64,000 nucleotides of DNA from Hyphomicrobium sp. (GCA_025351425.1 JANXVY010000009.1:1-64000); one strand, 5' to 3'; numbered from the stretch's first letter, positions 46,873-55,492 are shown. The notes: generated from the letters alone by a model not told the origin. Numbers and translations: made by a program.

Positions 46873-48186
46873 CTAGCGCTTCATCCTCAGTTTATCGAAC
46901 AGCGGCTGCAGGGCCGAAGCAGCCGAGGGCTTAGGCTTTTCCACCTTCATATCGCGGCGGTTGGTGACTGCCATCGCGATCGAACGGAATGCCTGGGCCG
47001 CCGCTGATTTGGCGTTGACCTCTTCGATCATTTGCCCGTTATTGGCAGCTTGTCCGAAACTTTCGATATCGAAATCGATCACTGCCATGGCCTTGAGACC
47101 GAGATTGGTTTCGAATTCCTTAATCGGAATCTCGGGTCGCTTGGGCATATTGACGCGATTGATGATCAACCGGGGCTGGCTGTCGTTCTTGCGCGCGCTC
47201 TTCAGCAGATCGATGATGTTCTTGGCGTTACGCAGGTTAGCGAGATCTGGCTCGGCGGTGATGATCACTTCGTCCGCCTGCAGCAGCACGCGCTTGCTCC
47301 AGTTGGTCCAGGAATGCGGCAGATCGACGGTGACGTAGGGCACCGACTGGCGCACCACGTCGAGCACCATTTCGCACGACTCAGGCGTCACGTCGTAATC
47401 GCGGTCGAGCACGACCGGCGCCGCAAAGATGCTGAGCTGATCCGAGCATTTGGTGAGCAGGCGGTCGAGCAGCACTTCGTCGAGACGTTCGGGCGTAGCG
47501 AGCGCGTCCGCGATCCCCTGCACCGGGTCCTGGTTGAAATCGAGCCCCGTGGTGCCGAACGCCAAGTCGAGATCGGCGATGACGACGTTGCTGCGCAGCA
47601 GCTCCGACAGCGCCCAGCTGACGTTATGGCAGATCGTGGACGAACCGACGCCGCCTTTGGCGCCGATGAAAGCATAGATATGCCCGACCGGGTCGGAATC
47701 GGGATTGTTATAGAGGCCCGAAATCGTTTCCATCATCTGCATCGGCGACACCGGCGACACGAGATACTCGCTGACGCCGCGCTTCAGCAGTTCGCGGTAG
47801 AGCACGACATCGTTCTCGCGCCCGACCATCAGTACCTTGGTGCCGGCATCACAGCTTTCCGCCAAATGATCGAGTTCGGCCAGCATCTCCATCCGCGGCA
47901 GCGAACTCTCGATGACGATGAGGTTCGGCGTCGGGCTTTCCTGGTAGTGGGCAACGGCAGCGCTCGCCCCGCCCATGTGCACACTGACGTGAGCCTTGGA
48001 GAGCCGCCGGTCTTCGGCCGCATGCTGCAGCACGTTGGCGAGCCGCTGGTCTTCGCAGAACGCCTGGATCGAGATCCGCGGAATGGGGCGGGCCCGCGAC
48101 GTCGCCGCCCCGTCGTCCTGGCCGCCATGCTCCAGCAGCTCGTCGTCCTCAGGCGTCAAAACGGCCGATTGTGCGTTGTTGCTCAT
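46873..48186 (-). CDS. cpaE: Tad pilus localisation protein CpaE (TadZ), atypical ParA-like ATPase
   Basis: A 437-residue two-domain protein. The N-terminal receiver-like domain (VLMVGRENDVVLYRELLKRGVSEYLVSPVSPMQMMETI near residue 115) precedes a MinD/ParA fold beginning HIYAFIGAKGGVGSSTICHNVSWALSELL near residue 170. The P-loop reads KGGVGSST, so the signature first Lys is kept but the usual second Lys before Thr is replaced by Ser; this deviant loop is characteristic of CpaE/TadZ. VVIADLDLAFGTTGLDFNQDP follows. CpaE proteins place the pilus machine at the pole. Two alpha helices and a Pro/Lys tail close it. Confidence 0.92.
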   Translation of the reverse strand: MSNNAQSAVLTPEDDELLEHGGQDDGAATSRARPIPRISIQAFCEDQRLANVLQHAAEDRRLSKAHVSVHMGGASAAVAHYQESPTPNLIVIESSLPRMEMLAELDHLAESCDAGTKVLMVGRENDVVLYRELLKRGVSEYLVSPVSPMQMMETISGLYNNPDSDPVGHIYAFIGAKGGVGSSTICHNVSWALSELLRSNVVIADLDLAFGTTGLDFNQDPVQGIADALATPERLDEVLLDRLLTKCSDQLSIFAAPVVLDRDYDVTPESCEMVLDVVRQSVPYVTVDLPHSWTNWSKRVLLQADEVIITAEPDLANLRNAKNIIDLLKSARKNDSQPRLIINRVNMPKRPEIPIKEFETNLGLKAMAVIDFDIESFGQAANNGQMIEEVNAKSAAAQAFRSIAMAVTNRRDMKVEKPKPSAASALQPLFDKLRMKR

Positions 48187-48192
48187 GTGGCA

Positions 48193-48936
48193 TCAATTCC
48201 CTGAGTTACGTGTCGCGACTTTGCCGTCTTCGTTTTTCGCCGAAGCCGTCGTTTCGCCCTTCTGGTATTTGTCCCAGATCACGTCGCGCCGTTCGCCAGC
48301 GCGCTGCGACACCGTCCGCGGCCCGAGCAGATCGGCGGGATTGGCAACCATTGCGGCAAAGTTTCGCTGGTTGGCGCAGCCGATATTGGACATCGGGAGA
48401 TTATTTGGTTCATAGGCGGCATTCGTCGTCCAATTGCCACATTCGGGACCTTCCGCCACATAGCGCATATAGGACACCTTGATGGGCGGCTGGGAATGAG
48501 CCGTGGCTTCGAACGCTTCGACCGAGATCGAGCTTTCGGTGTACCCGTAGTCCGTTAACAGTCCGCGAATCTGCTGGACTGCATTCATCGCGGCCACTTC
48601 GTTGCCCGACCCGCTGGGGGCCGCGATCAGCAGGCGGCTATCGCCCGCATCGCCCGCGCGGAAGTGGCGGACGAATTCGACCACATCGGCCCGCGATTTC
48701 GGCGACAGCCCCGAGGAGCCGGTCGGCACATGCACCGAGAGATTGGTCGGCTTCTCCGACACCAGGATCGGGTGGCGCTGCGACGGATCGATCAGCGCGA
48801 AACTCGGCCCCTGCGCGGTCAGCTCGTCGTGCATGCAGCCGGCCAGCGAGACCGACACGAGCGCAGCGGCAACTGCGATGGGAGCACGCGCAAGCATCTG
48901 GGCCACCGAAGTTTTGAGTGAGAGAACGTAAGTCAT
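48193..48936 (-). CDS. cpaD: Tad pilus assembly lipoprotein CpaD
   Basis: A 247-residue lipoprotein with signal peptide and lipobox (VSVSLAGC, Cys near residue 34). The mature part is typical of CpaD: HPILVSEKPTNLSVHVPTGSSGLSPKSRADVVEFVRHF near residue 55, and a C-terminal Cys-containing region (EGPECGNWTTNAAYEPNNLPMSNIGCANQRNFAAMVANPADLLGPR), where the N.GCA.Q.N.AAMV.NP.DL pattern is the family hallmark. CpaD is thought to assist secretin assembly. It lies between cpaC and cpaE with short gaps (6 bp to cpaE). Confidence 0.92.
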   Translation of the reverse strand: MTYVLSLKTSVAQMLARAPIAVAAALVSVSLAGCMHDELTAQGPSFALIDPSQRHPILVSEKPTNLSVHVPTGSSGLSPKSRADVVEFVRHFRAGDAGDSRLLIAAPSGSGNEVAAMNAVQQIRGLLTDYGYTESSISVEAFEATAHSQPPIKVSYMRYVAEGPECGNWTTNAAYEPNNLPMSNIGCANQRNFAAMVANPADLLGPRTVSQRAGERRDVIWDKYQKGETTASAKNEDGKVATRNSGN

Positions 48937-48963
48937 GATCTGTCTCCTGGCGTGTCGAGCGCC

Positions 48964-50631
48964 TCAATCAACGATGAACCCGTAGTCACCCTTCAAATCG
49001 CCGACCGGCTGGGCACTTGTCTTGCCATAGACCCGGTTCAGGTGGCCGAGCAGGTTGCCCCGCAGATCGGACGCCTCGGCCAGGCCGTCGCTCGGCAGCG
49101 ACAACTTCTGGCGCGACGTCGGCCGCACGAGGTAGGGCGTGACGATGATCACGAGCTCGGTCTCTTCCTTGATGAAGTCCTTCGAGCGGAACAGCGTTCC
49201 AAGCACCGGCAGATCCTTGAGCCCGGGGAACCCGTCGATGTTCTGGCGCGCCTTGTCCGAGATGAGGCCGGCAAGTGCGATCGATCCGCCCGAGGGCAGT
49301 TCAATCGTCGAGCGCGCCTGCCGCTTCTTCAGCGCCGGAATGACGAGGTTGGAAAGCGTCACGGCGCCGTCGGTCGAAAGTTCCGAGACTTCGGTTTCGA
49401 TCTTGAGGCTGATGCGGCCTTCCGAGAGCACGATCGGCGTGAATGCGACGCCGACGCCGAATTCCTTGTAGGTGATCGAGATGTTGCCGGTCGAGTCGAC
49501 CGAAGGGATGGGATATTCGCCGCCCGCCAGGAACTTGGCAGCTTCCCCCGACACGGCCGTGAGGTTCGGTTCGGCAAGCGTACGGATCAGGCCGTCGCGT
49601 TCCAGCGCCTGCAGCGCCTGCGTGATCTTGTTGCCACCGCCGAGATCGGCGCTGGCTATGTTACCCGACGCGCCATAGACGCCTTTTTCAGGTCCCGCGT
49701 TCCAGTTGCAAAGCACCCCGCTGGCGAGACAGCCCGTACCCGAGCCGGTTCCCAGCCCCGGCGTACCGAGCGTGCCGAGGCCGAGCGCTGCCGACAGCGG
49801 CAGCGCGTTCTGCGTGAGGATTGCGGTCGAAAAGTTGCCAGCGTTGATCTGCGCACCAAGGTTGATGCCGAGCTGCTTGACAAGCGTGCGCGAAACCTCC
49901 GCCACGTGAACCCGCAGCTGTACCTGTTCCTCGCCCTCGACCGCGAGCATGTTGATGACCTGCTTGTCAGCCGCAGCAGTCGAATCCGACCCGTTGCTCG
50001 ACGCCGAGAGGTTGAAGGTCGTGCCGCCGGGCGTGGTGTTGCCGGGCGTCGGAGTGTTCGGGCTCGCGCTGCCGTTCTTGGCTACCGCGCCTTCGGTCGA
50101 TTTGGCGAACTGGCGCGCGATGTCGCCTGCCCGCTGGCTGTCGATCGGCGTGCGCACGCTGCCGATCAGCACCAGCGCCTTGCCTGCGCTCTCGATTGTG
50201 ATGTTCGAGCCGGGGATGAGCCGGCGCAGCAGCGATTCAAGACCGCCGAGATCGGCGCCGATGGAAACTTCGAGCGTCAGCACCTGCTGGCCGTTCTGGT
50301 CGAAGAAGAAGGCGTTCGTCGAACCCGGCGTCTTGGCGATGAGGAACACCTGGTTCGACGACTGGACGACGGCGTCCATGCGCAGCGGATCGGCCACCAG
50401 CACATCTTTGAGCGGGGTGGGAAACTGCACCATCAGCGACTTGCCGGCGCCGAGGCCCACTTGTTTGGTCATGGGAAATTTCGCATTCGCCGGAATGACA
50501 AGCACAGAGCTCTGCTCGGCCCGGGCGGAGGGCGCCCCGGGCTGTTGTTCGCCGGCGGCGAGCCGGCTTGAGGAAAATCCAATCACCGCGATGAAAAGCG
50601 CCGCGATGGCCCGTTCGAGGGTCTTTCGCAT
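48964..50631 (-). CDS. cpaC: Tad pilus outer-membrane secretin CpaC (RcpA)
   Basis: A 555-residue secretin-family protein that forms the outer-membrane pore for the pilus. Signal peptide (AIAALFIAVIGFSSSRLAAG), then the pilus-formation N-domain (KQVGLGAGKSLMVQFPTPLKDVLVADPLRMDAVVQSSNQVFLIAKTPGSTNAFFFD near residues 55-115). A BON-like middle region and a Gly/Thr/Pro-rich linker follow, then the secretin core with VQLRVHVAEVSRTLVKQLGINL near residue 245 and VPALKKRQARSTIELPSGGSIALAGLISD near residue 440, ending GTLFRSKDFIKEETELVIIVTPYLVRP. It follows cpaB and precedes cpaD. Confidence 0.94.
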   Translation of the reverse strand: MRKTLERAIAALFIAVIGFSSSRLAAGEQQPGAPSARAEQSSVLVIPANAKFPMTKQVGLGAGKSLMVQFPTPLKDVLVADPLRMDAVVQSSNQVFLIAKTPGSTNAFFFDQNGQQVLTLEVSIGADLGGLESLLRRLIPGSNITIESAGKALVLIGSVRTPIDSQRAGDIARQFAKSTEGAVAKNGSASPNTPTPGNTTPGGTTFNLSASSNGSDSTAAADKQVINMLAVEGEEQVQLRVHVAEVSRTLVKQLGINLGAQINAGNFSTAILTQNALPLSAALGLGTLGTPGLGTGSGTGCLASGVLCNWNAGPEKGVYGASGNIASADLGGGNKITQALQALERDGLIRTLAEPNLTAVSGEAAKFLAGGEYPIPSVDSTGNISITYKEFGVGVAFTPIVLSEGRISLKIETEVSELSTDGAVTLSNLVIPALKKRQARSTIELPSGGSIALAGLISDKARQNIDGFPGLKDLPVLGTLFRSKDFIKEETELVIIVTPYLVRPTSRQKLSLPSDGLAEASDLRGNLLGHLNRVYGKTSAQPVGDLKGDYGFIVD

Positions 50632-50674
50632 GGTCGTTACCCTTTTTAGACAAATTGCAGGAAAGATTGCCTAC

Positions 50675-51487
50675 TCAGTTCACGCCATACGATCTTGATT
50701 TCACGCCATAGCGGAGCAATTTGATTGAGTTGCCCCGTTCTTTATTCAAAGGATTGTCCGCGATCGGGTTGGCTCCGTCCGCAACCAGATCGGCCAGCGG
50801 CCGCAAGGTGAGCGAGATTTCCCCCATCGAATTGCCGAGTGCGAGCAGCTCAGACTGCCGCGGCGTCAGTTCGAGCGTCGCAGTCGTCGCCGACGCTTCC
50901 GTCTTCTTGCCGTCCTTGGTCTCGATCTGCTGCCCGATGGCGAGTATGCGGACATTGCGGAACATCGTGTCGCTGACAAAAGATTCGCCGCGGTCCTTCG
51001 ACTGCAGGCGCCGGATGAGAATCACGTCGACGCGGTCGTTGGGCAGGATCATGCGGCCGGCGGCCGTTTCATCCTTGATGCGGGTCGAGATGGCGCGCAT
51101 GCCCTTGGGCAGGATCGCCGCAAGCACGCCGCCTTGACCGGCCTTGATGAGCTTGATTGCCGTGATCGGCTCGCCGGCGGTGACGGGCGAACGCACGATC
51201 GAGCCCGAAAGCTCCATCATAATTTTCTCGCCGTTGTTCGACCGCGAGACGAACGCTGGAGACAGCGCTTCGCTCGGCCAAGACTGCCAGCGGAAGTTGC
51301 TCTGGTTTGCCACCTGGCCAAGACCGATATCGGTTCGTGCGACGAGCACTTCGGTCGTGTTGACCTGCAGCGCTTCGGGCTTGATTTCCTGCTTCGGCGG
51401 CGCTCTGAAGAATGACAACAGGCCGATAAAGAGCAAAGCGCCAAACGCAACAATTCCGCCGAGTAACTGAACTTGCCGCATTTTCAT
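50675..51487 (-). CDS. cpaB: Tad pilus assembly protein CpaB (RcpC)
   Basis: A 270-residue protein from the ATG at 51487 (a further in-frame ATG at 51481 is equally possible; a longer start at 51592 adds an unlikely leader). One N-terminal membrane span (LLGGIVAFGALLFIGLLSFF), then a SAF-like domain (TEVLVARTDIGLGQVANQSNFRWQSWPSEAL near residue 45) that binds glycan or sialic-acid-like ligands, and the RcpC region with GMRAISTRIKDETAAGRMILPNDRVDVILIRR near residue 130. It opens the cpaB-cpaC-cpaD-cpaE group and lies beyond a strong terminator from cpaA. Confidence 0.9.
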   Translation of the reverse strand: MKMRQVQLLGGIVAFGALLFIGLLSFFRAPPKQEIKPEALQVNTTEVLVARTDIGLGQVANQSNFRWQSWPSEALSPAFVSRSNNGEKIMMELSGSIVRSPVTAGEPITAIKLIKAGQGGVLAAILPKGMRAISTRIKDETAAGRMILPNDRVDVILIRRLQSKDRGESFVSDTMFRNVRILAIGQQIETKDGKKTEASATTATLELTPRQSELLALGNSMGEISLTLRPLADLVADGANPIADNPLNKERGNSIKLLRYGVKSRSYGVN

Positions 51488-51621
51488 CGCACGATTGGTC
51501 CTTCTGAGGCCACGGGCATCGCTGAGTCTTGAGCCCTGATCTTGCGCCAGAAACGTCAATGCGCCGTTAACGCCTGTTTCAAATTGATCCAAAAGGGGTC
51601 GGAAGTTTCAGAGCTTTGAAT

Positions 51622-51658
51622 ACAAAAAATCCAGCGTTGCTTTTCGCAACACTGGATT
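51622..51658 (-). terminator. intrinsic terminator between cpaA and cpaB
   Basis: On the minus strand a 13-bp stem with one mismatch (arms at 51646-51658 and 51628-51640, 5-nt loop) is followed by a U run at 51627-51624. It should end the flp-cpaA transcript before cpaB, so cpaB onward needs its own promoter. Confidence 0.88.
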
Positions 51659-51681
51659 GAAAAATCAGGAGATGATGACCC

Positions 51682-52185
51682 TCACCCGATGAGTGCTGAG
51701 AACCAGCGCGTTTCGGGATAGAGCAGCAGCGCCGCGGCGCCGATGGCAAGGCCATAGGGAACTCCGTTGTCCTTGCCATGCAAGCGCACGAGCCAGGCCG
51801 GACCGCTGAACAGACGGGCGGGAACATAGAGCCGGAAGGCGAGGATGACGCCCGAGAGCAGGCCTCCGAGCACGCCGACGGCGAGCAGGAAATTGCCGAG
51901 ACTATCGGCGCCGAGCCACAGCGCGGCCGCAGCCAGCAACTTGGCGTCCCCTCCGCCCACCCAGCCGCGCGCGAACATAATAAAGCCGGCAACGAGCACC
52001 GCGAGCCCGGTCGCAACGTGCATGCCGATCACATCGAGAGGCAGCCCCGACAGGGGTGCGACGACGACGAAGGAGCCTGCCAACGCCAGCGAAATCCGAT
52101 TGGGGATGGTCATCGTGAGCAAATCAAACGCGGCCGCAAACACCATCGCCACTGGAAACACGAGCAAAAGCGGATATTCGAACAT
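51682..52185 (-). CDS. cpaA: prepilin peptidase CpaA
   Basis: A 167-residue inner-membrane aspartic protease that cleaves Flp prepilins. Six hydrophobic spans; the two catalytic Asp lie in VFAAAFDLLTMTIPNR near residue 21 and GWVGGGDAKLLAAAALWLG near residue 78 (the GxGD-type motif). This is the short, Tad-specific type, without the methyltransferase domain of long TFPP enzymes. It follows flp1 and ends at a strong terminator. Confidence 0.93.
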   Translation of the reverse strand: MFEYPLLLVFPVAMVFAAAFDLLTMTIPNRISLALAGSFVVVAPLSGLPLDVIGMHVATGLAVLVAGFIMFARGWVGGGDAKLLAAAALWLGADSLGNFLLAVGVLGGLLSGVILAFRLYVPARLFSGPAWLVRLHGKDNGVPYGLAIGAAALLLYPETRWFSALIG

Positions 52186-52213
52186 GTCGTAGTCCTCTGC
52201 GGCACGGCGCGGG

Positions 52214-52375
52214 TTATTTGAAGCCGTTGTTCACCAGCGTGAAGATGTTCTTGAGTGACGTCCCGATACTCTTAGCTGACGCGATAATCACGGTGCTGAT
52301 CAGGAGGGCAATCAAACCATATTCAATCGCCGTTGCACCGTCTTCGTTACCTGCAAAACGAATAAGCATGCGCAT
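52214..52375 (-). CDS. Flp-family type IVb pilin (flp1)
   Basis: A 53-residue prepilin. The ATG at 52375 follows CAGGAGGGCATAGTT, an excellent ribosome site. Basic leader (MRMLIRFAGNEDG), cleavage expected after Gly before ATAIEYGLIALLIS, the Flp motif with Glu+4/Tyr+5. The hydrophobic helix is followed by SAKSIGTSLKNIFTLVNNGFK, which differs from the other two pilins at the C-terminus. It lies upstream of cpaA on the minus strand. Confidence 0.93.
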   Translation of the reverse strand: MRMLIRFAGNEDGATAIEYGLIALLISTVIIASAKSIGTSLKNIFTLVNNGFK

Positions 52376-52405
52376 AACTATGCCCTCCTGATGTTGACAA
52401 ATCAT

Positions 52406-52582
52406 TTACTTCGCAGCGCCCGTCAGGCCGCCGTTGACGGTCGTGAACACGGTTTTGAGCGAAGTTCCGACCGACTTCAAAATACCGATGATGGTAACGA
52501 AAACCAGCATGGCGATCAGGCCGTACTCGATGGCCGTAGCCCCGATTTTATCACTCCAGAACCGGCATACGAGCTTGCGCAT
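52406..52582 (-). CDS. Flp-family type IVb pilin (flp2)
   Basis: A 58-residue prepilin from the ATG at 52582, preceded by GAAGAAACCTCC. Leader MRKLVCRFWSDKIG, then ATAIEYGLIAMLVFVTIIG and the end KTVFTTVNGGLTGAAK. The mature part is nearly identical to flp3, with F for S, K for N and T for N substitutions, so the two are recent duplicates. The leader is unusual in having Cys and Trp. Confidence 0.92.
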   Translation of the reverse strand: MRKLVCRFWSDKIGATAIEYGLIAMLVFVTIIGILKSVGTSLKTVFTTVNGGLTGAAK

Positions 52583-52623
52583 GGAGGTTTCTTCGAATGA
52601 GGGTGCCGAGCATTGCCGCCGAA

Positions 52624-52659
52624 TAAAAACGCCATTGCCTGCGGTCGCAGCCAATGGCG
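52624..52659 (-). terminator. intrinsic terminator between flp3 and flp2
   Basis: On the minus strand a stem of about 14 bp with one mismatch (arms at about 52646-52659 and 52628-52641) is followed by a U run at 52627-52624. It should end or attenuate the flp3 transcript, so flp3 may be expressed at a higher level than flp2. Confidence 0.85.
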
Positions 52660-52700
52660 CTTTGTCTTCTGTAGAGAGCAGCTTTTCTGGAACGAAAAGC

Positions 52701-52874
52701 TTACTTGGCAGCGCCGGTCAGGCCGCCGTTGACGTTCGTGAAGACGGTGTTCAGCGAGGTGCCGACCGACTTCAGGATGCCGATGATGGTGACCGAAACG
52801 AGCATGGCGATCAGGCCATATTCGATGGCCGTTGCGCCGGATTCGTCTTTCGCAAAGCGAGCGATCATGTTCAT
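52701..52874 (-). CDS. Flp-family type IVb pilin (flp3), probably the major pilin
   Basis: A 57-residue prepilin. The ATG at 52874 follows GGAGAACCACA. Leader MNMIARFAKDESG, then cleavage before ATAIEYGLIAMLVSVTIIG, and the end NTVFTNVNGGLTGAAK. It is the first gene read from the divergent region and has its own terminator. That makes it the likeliest major Flp pilin, by analogy with pilA of other Tad loci. Confidence 0.93.
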   Translation of the reverse strand: MNMIARFAKDESGATAIEYGLIAMLVSVTIIGILKSVGTSLNTVFTNVNGGLTGAAK

Positions 52875-53313
52875 TGTGGTTCTCCAAGACTCTAAATTTC
52901 TACTACCCATCCGTCCATCGCTGGGCCATCCGCCTCATCGCTGAACTGACGTGAATGTACCCCGCACCTCTTAAACGGTAGTTAAAATGGCAGGCCAGCC
53001 CTTCATCAATCCGCTCGAATAGCGCCTCCCAGACACGAAATCCCCCGATCAGGGCTTGACGCTTCACGGCAGTTGCATTTCAAAAACCTCCGGAAACTCT
53101 TGGAGTTAGCTGGGGGGCTCTGCTTCTATTTATTAAAAATGCACCAATCGAAACACTTGCCGCCAAAGAATTCAATTTGCGCTTGTTTGGGTCTCCGCGC
53201 GGTGCAGCCGATGCCCCTTATTAAAAATACGGATCAAGACTGCACGCGGGTTCGTCATTTCTTAACCAAGCTGACGTCTAATCGGCTTGATCCTATTTTC
53301 TCGGAGTGAAGCG
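52875..53313. other. divergent control region between flp3 and the plus-strand tad genes
   Basis: 439 bp without a supported gene, notably A/T-rich around 53100-53280. It contains two exact copies of TTATTAAAAAT (53130-53140 and 53218-53228). This must hold promoters for flp3 on the minus strand and for the secretin N-domain protein on the plus strand. I could not identify a firm -35/-10 pair. Confidence 0.5.
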
Positions 53314-53823
53314 ATGCCGCGCAATTTCGTATCTCCCGCCAAGACCGTGCCCGCTCTCCATGCGGCCGGCCTCTCGGCGCTCGCACTCATCGCAGCAATG
53401 ACGCTCGAGGTGTCCCGCGCTCGCGCTGACGACTTGATCGTTCGCTACGATCAGGCCCAGCTGCTGCGCTTGCCACGTCCCGTGGCCGAAATCGTCGTCG
53501 GCAACCCGAGCATCGCCGACGTGACCATCCAGGGCGCGAACTTGTTGGTAATTACGGGCAAGACGTTTGGCGTCACCAACGTGATTGCACTCGATAGCGA
53601 GCGCAATATTATTCAGGACCAGCGCATCACGGTCGAGCGTGACCAGGCCGTCGTCAACCTCCATCGCGGCACCGCACGCGAAACCTACAACTGCAACCCC
53701 CGTTGCCAGTCGAGCCTCACGATCGGCGACGACCCCGGCTATTTCAAACCGATCATCGAACAATCCAATGCCAAGACGCGCTTCTCTGAAAGCGGCTCGG
53801 AACCCGAGCGCAGTGGCCAATAG
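53314..53823 (+). CDS. solitary secretin N-terminal-domain protein (pilus formation N-domain)
   Basis: A 169-residue exported protein from the ATG at 53314, preceded by CGGAGTGAAGC. Signal peptide (AAGLSALALIAAMTLEVSRARA), then LIVRYDQAQLLRLPRPVAEIVVGNPSIADVTIQGANLLVITGKTFGVTNVIALDSE, closely matching the N-domain of CpaC secretins (the RPV.EIVVGNP.IADV pattern) but with no secretin pore domain. The C-terminal part has two Cys (NCNPRCQ) and an acidic/Ser-rich end. Located next to the pseudopilin genes, it may cap or guide the secretin. Confidence 0.85.
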   Translation: MPRNFVSPAKTVPALHAAGLSALALIAAMTLEVSRARADDLIVRYDQAQLLRLPRPVAEIVVGNPSIADVTIQGANLLVITGKTFGVTNVIALDSERNIIQDQRITVERDQAVVNLHRGTARETYNCNPRCQSSLTIGDDPGYFKPIIEQSNAKTRFSESGSEPERSGQ

Positions 53824-53987
53824 AGCCTCCAATAGGACCTGGAGACAGTTGGCAGCACTCTTTTGCATGAAAGCAGATACGCACACAGCTTAACCAATCG
53901 TAAACCCATAATATGGGTACTTCAATACGTTGGTACAATTTTAACGACCCCCGCCTACCCTAGTCCTCATGCTTCCATAGTAAAAGC

Positions 53988-54596
53988 GTGAGGACAGCCG
54001 TGTTCGTGAAGTTACATTCGACAAAGCAGCGTTCGAACAAAAGGCTGAAGAATTGCGGCCGTTCGTTTCTGAAGGATAAGAGCGGCGCCACCGCCGTTGA
54101 ATTCGCGCTCGTCGGCGTGCCGTTTCTGACCTTGATGTTCGGCATCATCAATACTGGAATGTACTTCTATGCGGTAAATTGCGTCGATCGCGGCGTCGAG
54201 GATACCGCACGCTACCTGCGCACCGGTGAAGCCCAGAAGGGCACCGTGGCGAGCCTGACAACCGTCGGCCAGTTCCGCGACATGGTCTGCTCCAAAGCCA
54301 CGAACTATATTACGTGCAACAACCTCCAGATCCGCGTCCAGTCGGCCCAGAGCTGGAACAACATCAATGCGATTTCTTGCCCGACGGCCGGCAACTTGGC
54401 AGCCGGCGCCATCACCTCGAACGACAACACGCCGATCACGGCCGTGGGCACCCAGGGCACGGTGGTGCTGATCGTCGCCTGCTACAAGTGGGATCTCGGC
54501 AAGTACCTGCCCTTCGTCCATTGGGATCGTCAATTCTCGGACGGCTCAGCGCTCATTCAATCGAGCACCGCCCTGAAGATCGAACCCTACATCTGA
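53988..54596 (+). CDS. TadE-family minor pseudopilin
   Basis: A 202-residue protein starting at a GTG. Basic cytoplasmic N-terminus (STKQRSNKRLKNCGRSFLKDKSG), then the pseudopilin motif ATAVEFALVGVPFLTLMFGIINTGMYF, a type IV pilin-like helix with Glu at position 5 after the predicted cleavage Gly. The C-terminal domain has several Cys (CVDRGV, MVCSKATNYITCNN, AISCPT, VACYKW), which suggest disulfides. It is followed by a second TadE-type gene 49 bp downstream. Confidence 0.88.
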   Translation: MRTAVFVKLHSTKQRSNKRLKNCGRSFLKDKSGATAVEFALVGVPFLTLMFGIINTGMYFYAVNCVDRGVEDTARYLRTGEAQKGTVASLTTVGQFRDMVCSKATNYITCNNLQIRVQSAQSWNNINAISCPTAGNLAAGAITSNDNTPITAVGTQGTVVLIVACYKWDLGKYLPFVHWDRQFSDGSALIQSSTALKIEPYI

Positions 54597-54645
54597 TCCA
54601 AGCCTGACGGCGCCGTCCTACCTGTAACCAGTACCGGGTGTACCC

Positions 54646-55299
54646 ATGTTCATCTCTCGTTTCAGTCCCAAGCGATCAGCTTTCAGTACCAAGCGATCAG
54701 CTTCCAGTACCAAGCGCTCCCTCAAGGGATTTGGTCCCGATAGCTCGGGGACGGCCGGCATCGAGTTTGCGCTCATTGCTCCGGTGGCATTGATGATGCT
54801 GATGGGCGCGATCGAGTACAGCCGCGCGGTCGTGATGGCGCGCCGCTTCAATCTGGTGACGGCGACGATCAGCGATCTCGTCGCCCGCGACGATTTCGAA
54901 GACGATACGACGATGATCGGGCTCAAGAACGCCATGACCACGATCTGGGCGCCCTACGACGCAACGTCCTTGAAGCTCAATGTTGTCGCAGTACGCCAGG
55001 CGGCCCTCAACGCCACTAAGCGCGCGCCCCAGTCGAATTACGTCTACTGGGGAACGCTGCTGCCCGATATGATCGACCAGCCCCGCTGCGCCGACTACTC
55101 AGGCATTCCCGCCGGCATGCTGAGCCCCGGCAACAGCACCATCATCGTCAACGCGACCTATACCTACAAGACCCTGTTCGGCATCAAGGTGCCGGGCATG
55201 ACGACGACCACCCAGAGCTGGACCAGTTCGTCGAGCCACTCCCCCCGCAACCTTTGCGTCGGCTGGCAAACGCCGAACTGCTCGACTACTTGCGAATAA
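54646..55299 (+). CDS. TadE/TadF-type minor pseudopilin with heptad-repeat leader
   Basis: A 217-residue protein. The cytoplasmic leader contains three tandem 7-residue repeats (FSPKRSA, FSTKRSA, SSTKRSL), encoded by three 21-bp repeats at 54661-54723. The pseudopilin motif GTAGIEFALIAPVALMMLMGAIEYSRAVV follows, with Glu at position 5 after the cleavage Gly, as in TadE and TadF. The C-terminal domain contains Cys in QPRCADYS, NLCVGWQ and NCSTTCE. It is the last plus-strand gene of the pilus cluster. Confidence 0.88.
   Translation: MFISRFSPKRSAFSTKRSASSTKRSLKGFGPDSSGTAGIEFALIAPVALMMLMGAIEYSRAVVMARRFNLVTATISDLVARDDFEDDTTMIGLKNAMTTIWAPYDATSLKLNVVAVRQAALNATKRAPQSNYVYWGTLLPDMIDQPRCADYSGIPAGMLSPGNSTIIVNATYTYKTLFGIKVPGMTTTTQSWTSSSSHSPRNLCVGWQTPNCSTTCE
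54661..54723 (+). repeat. three tandem 21-bp repeats inside the pseudopilin gene
   Basis: Units at 54661-54681, 54682-54702 and 54703-54723 differ at a few bases. Each encodes a 7-residue basic S/K/R unit. Exact triplet multiples keep the reading frame. Confidence 0.9.
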
Positions 55300-55492
55300 C
55301 GAACGCCCCGTTGGCTGAGGATTATCTCCATCCGGCCAGTACTTTAGTCGCAAGGATTCGCCCCCGACGATCATCCAAACCAAAACCTAAACCTTTGATA
55401 GGGCTGGCTCTTGTATTCATCATGCTAGAAATTCAGCGTTCATAATCCCAACGGTCGCTTGCAAAATTATTCGTGTCCGTCCTAATGTGACT

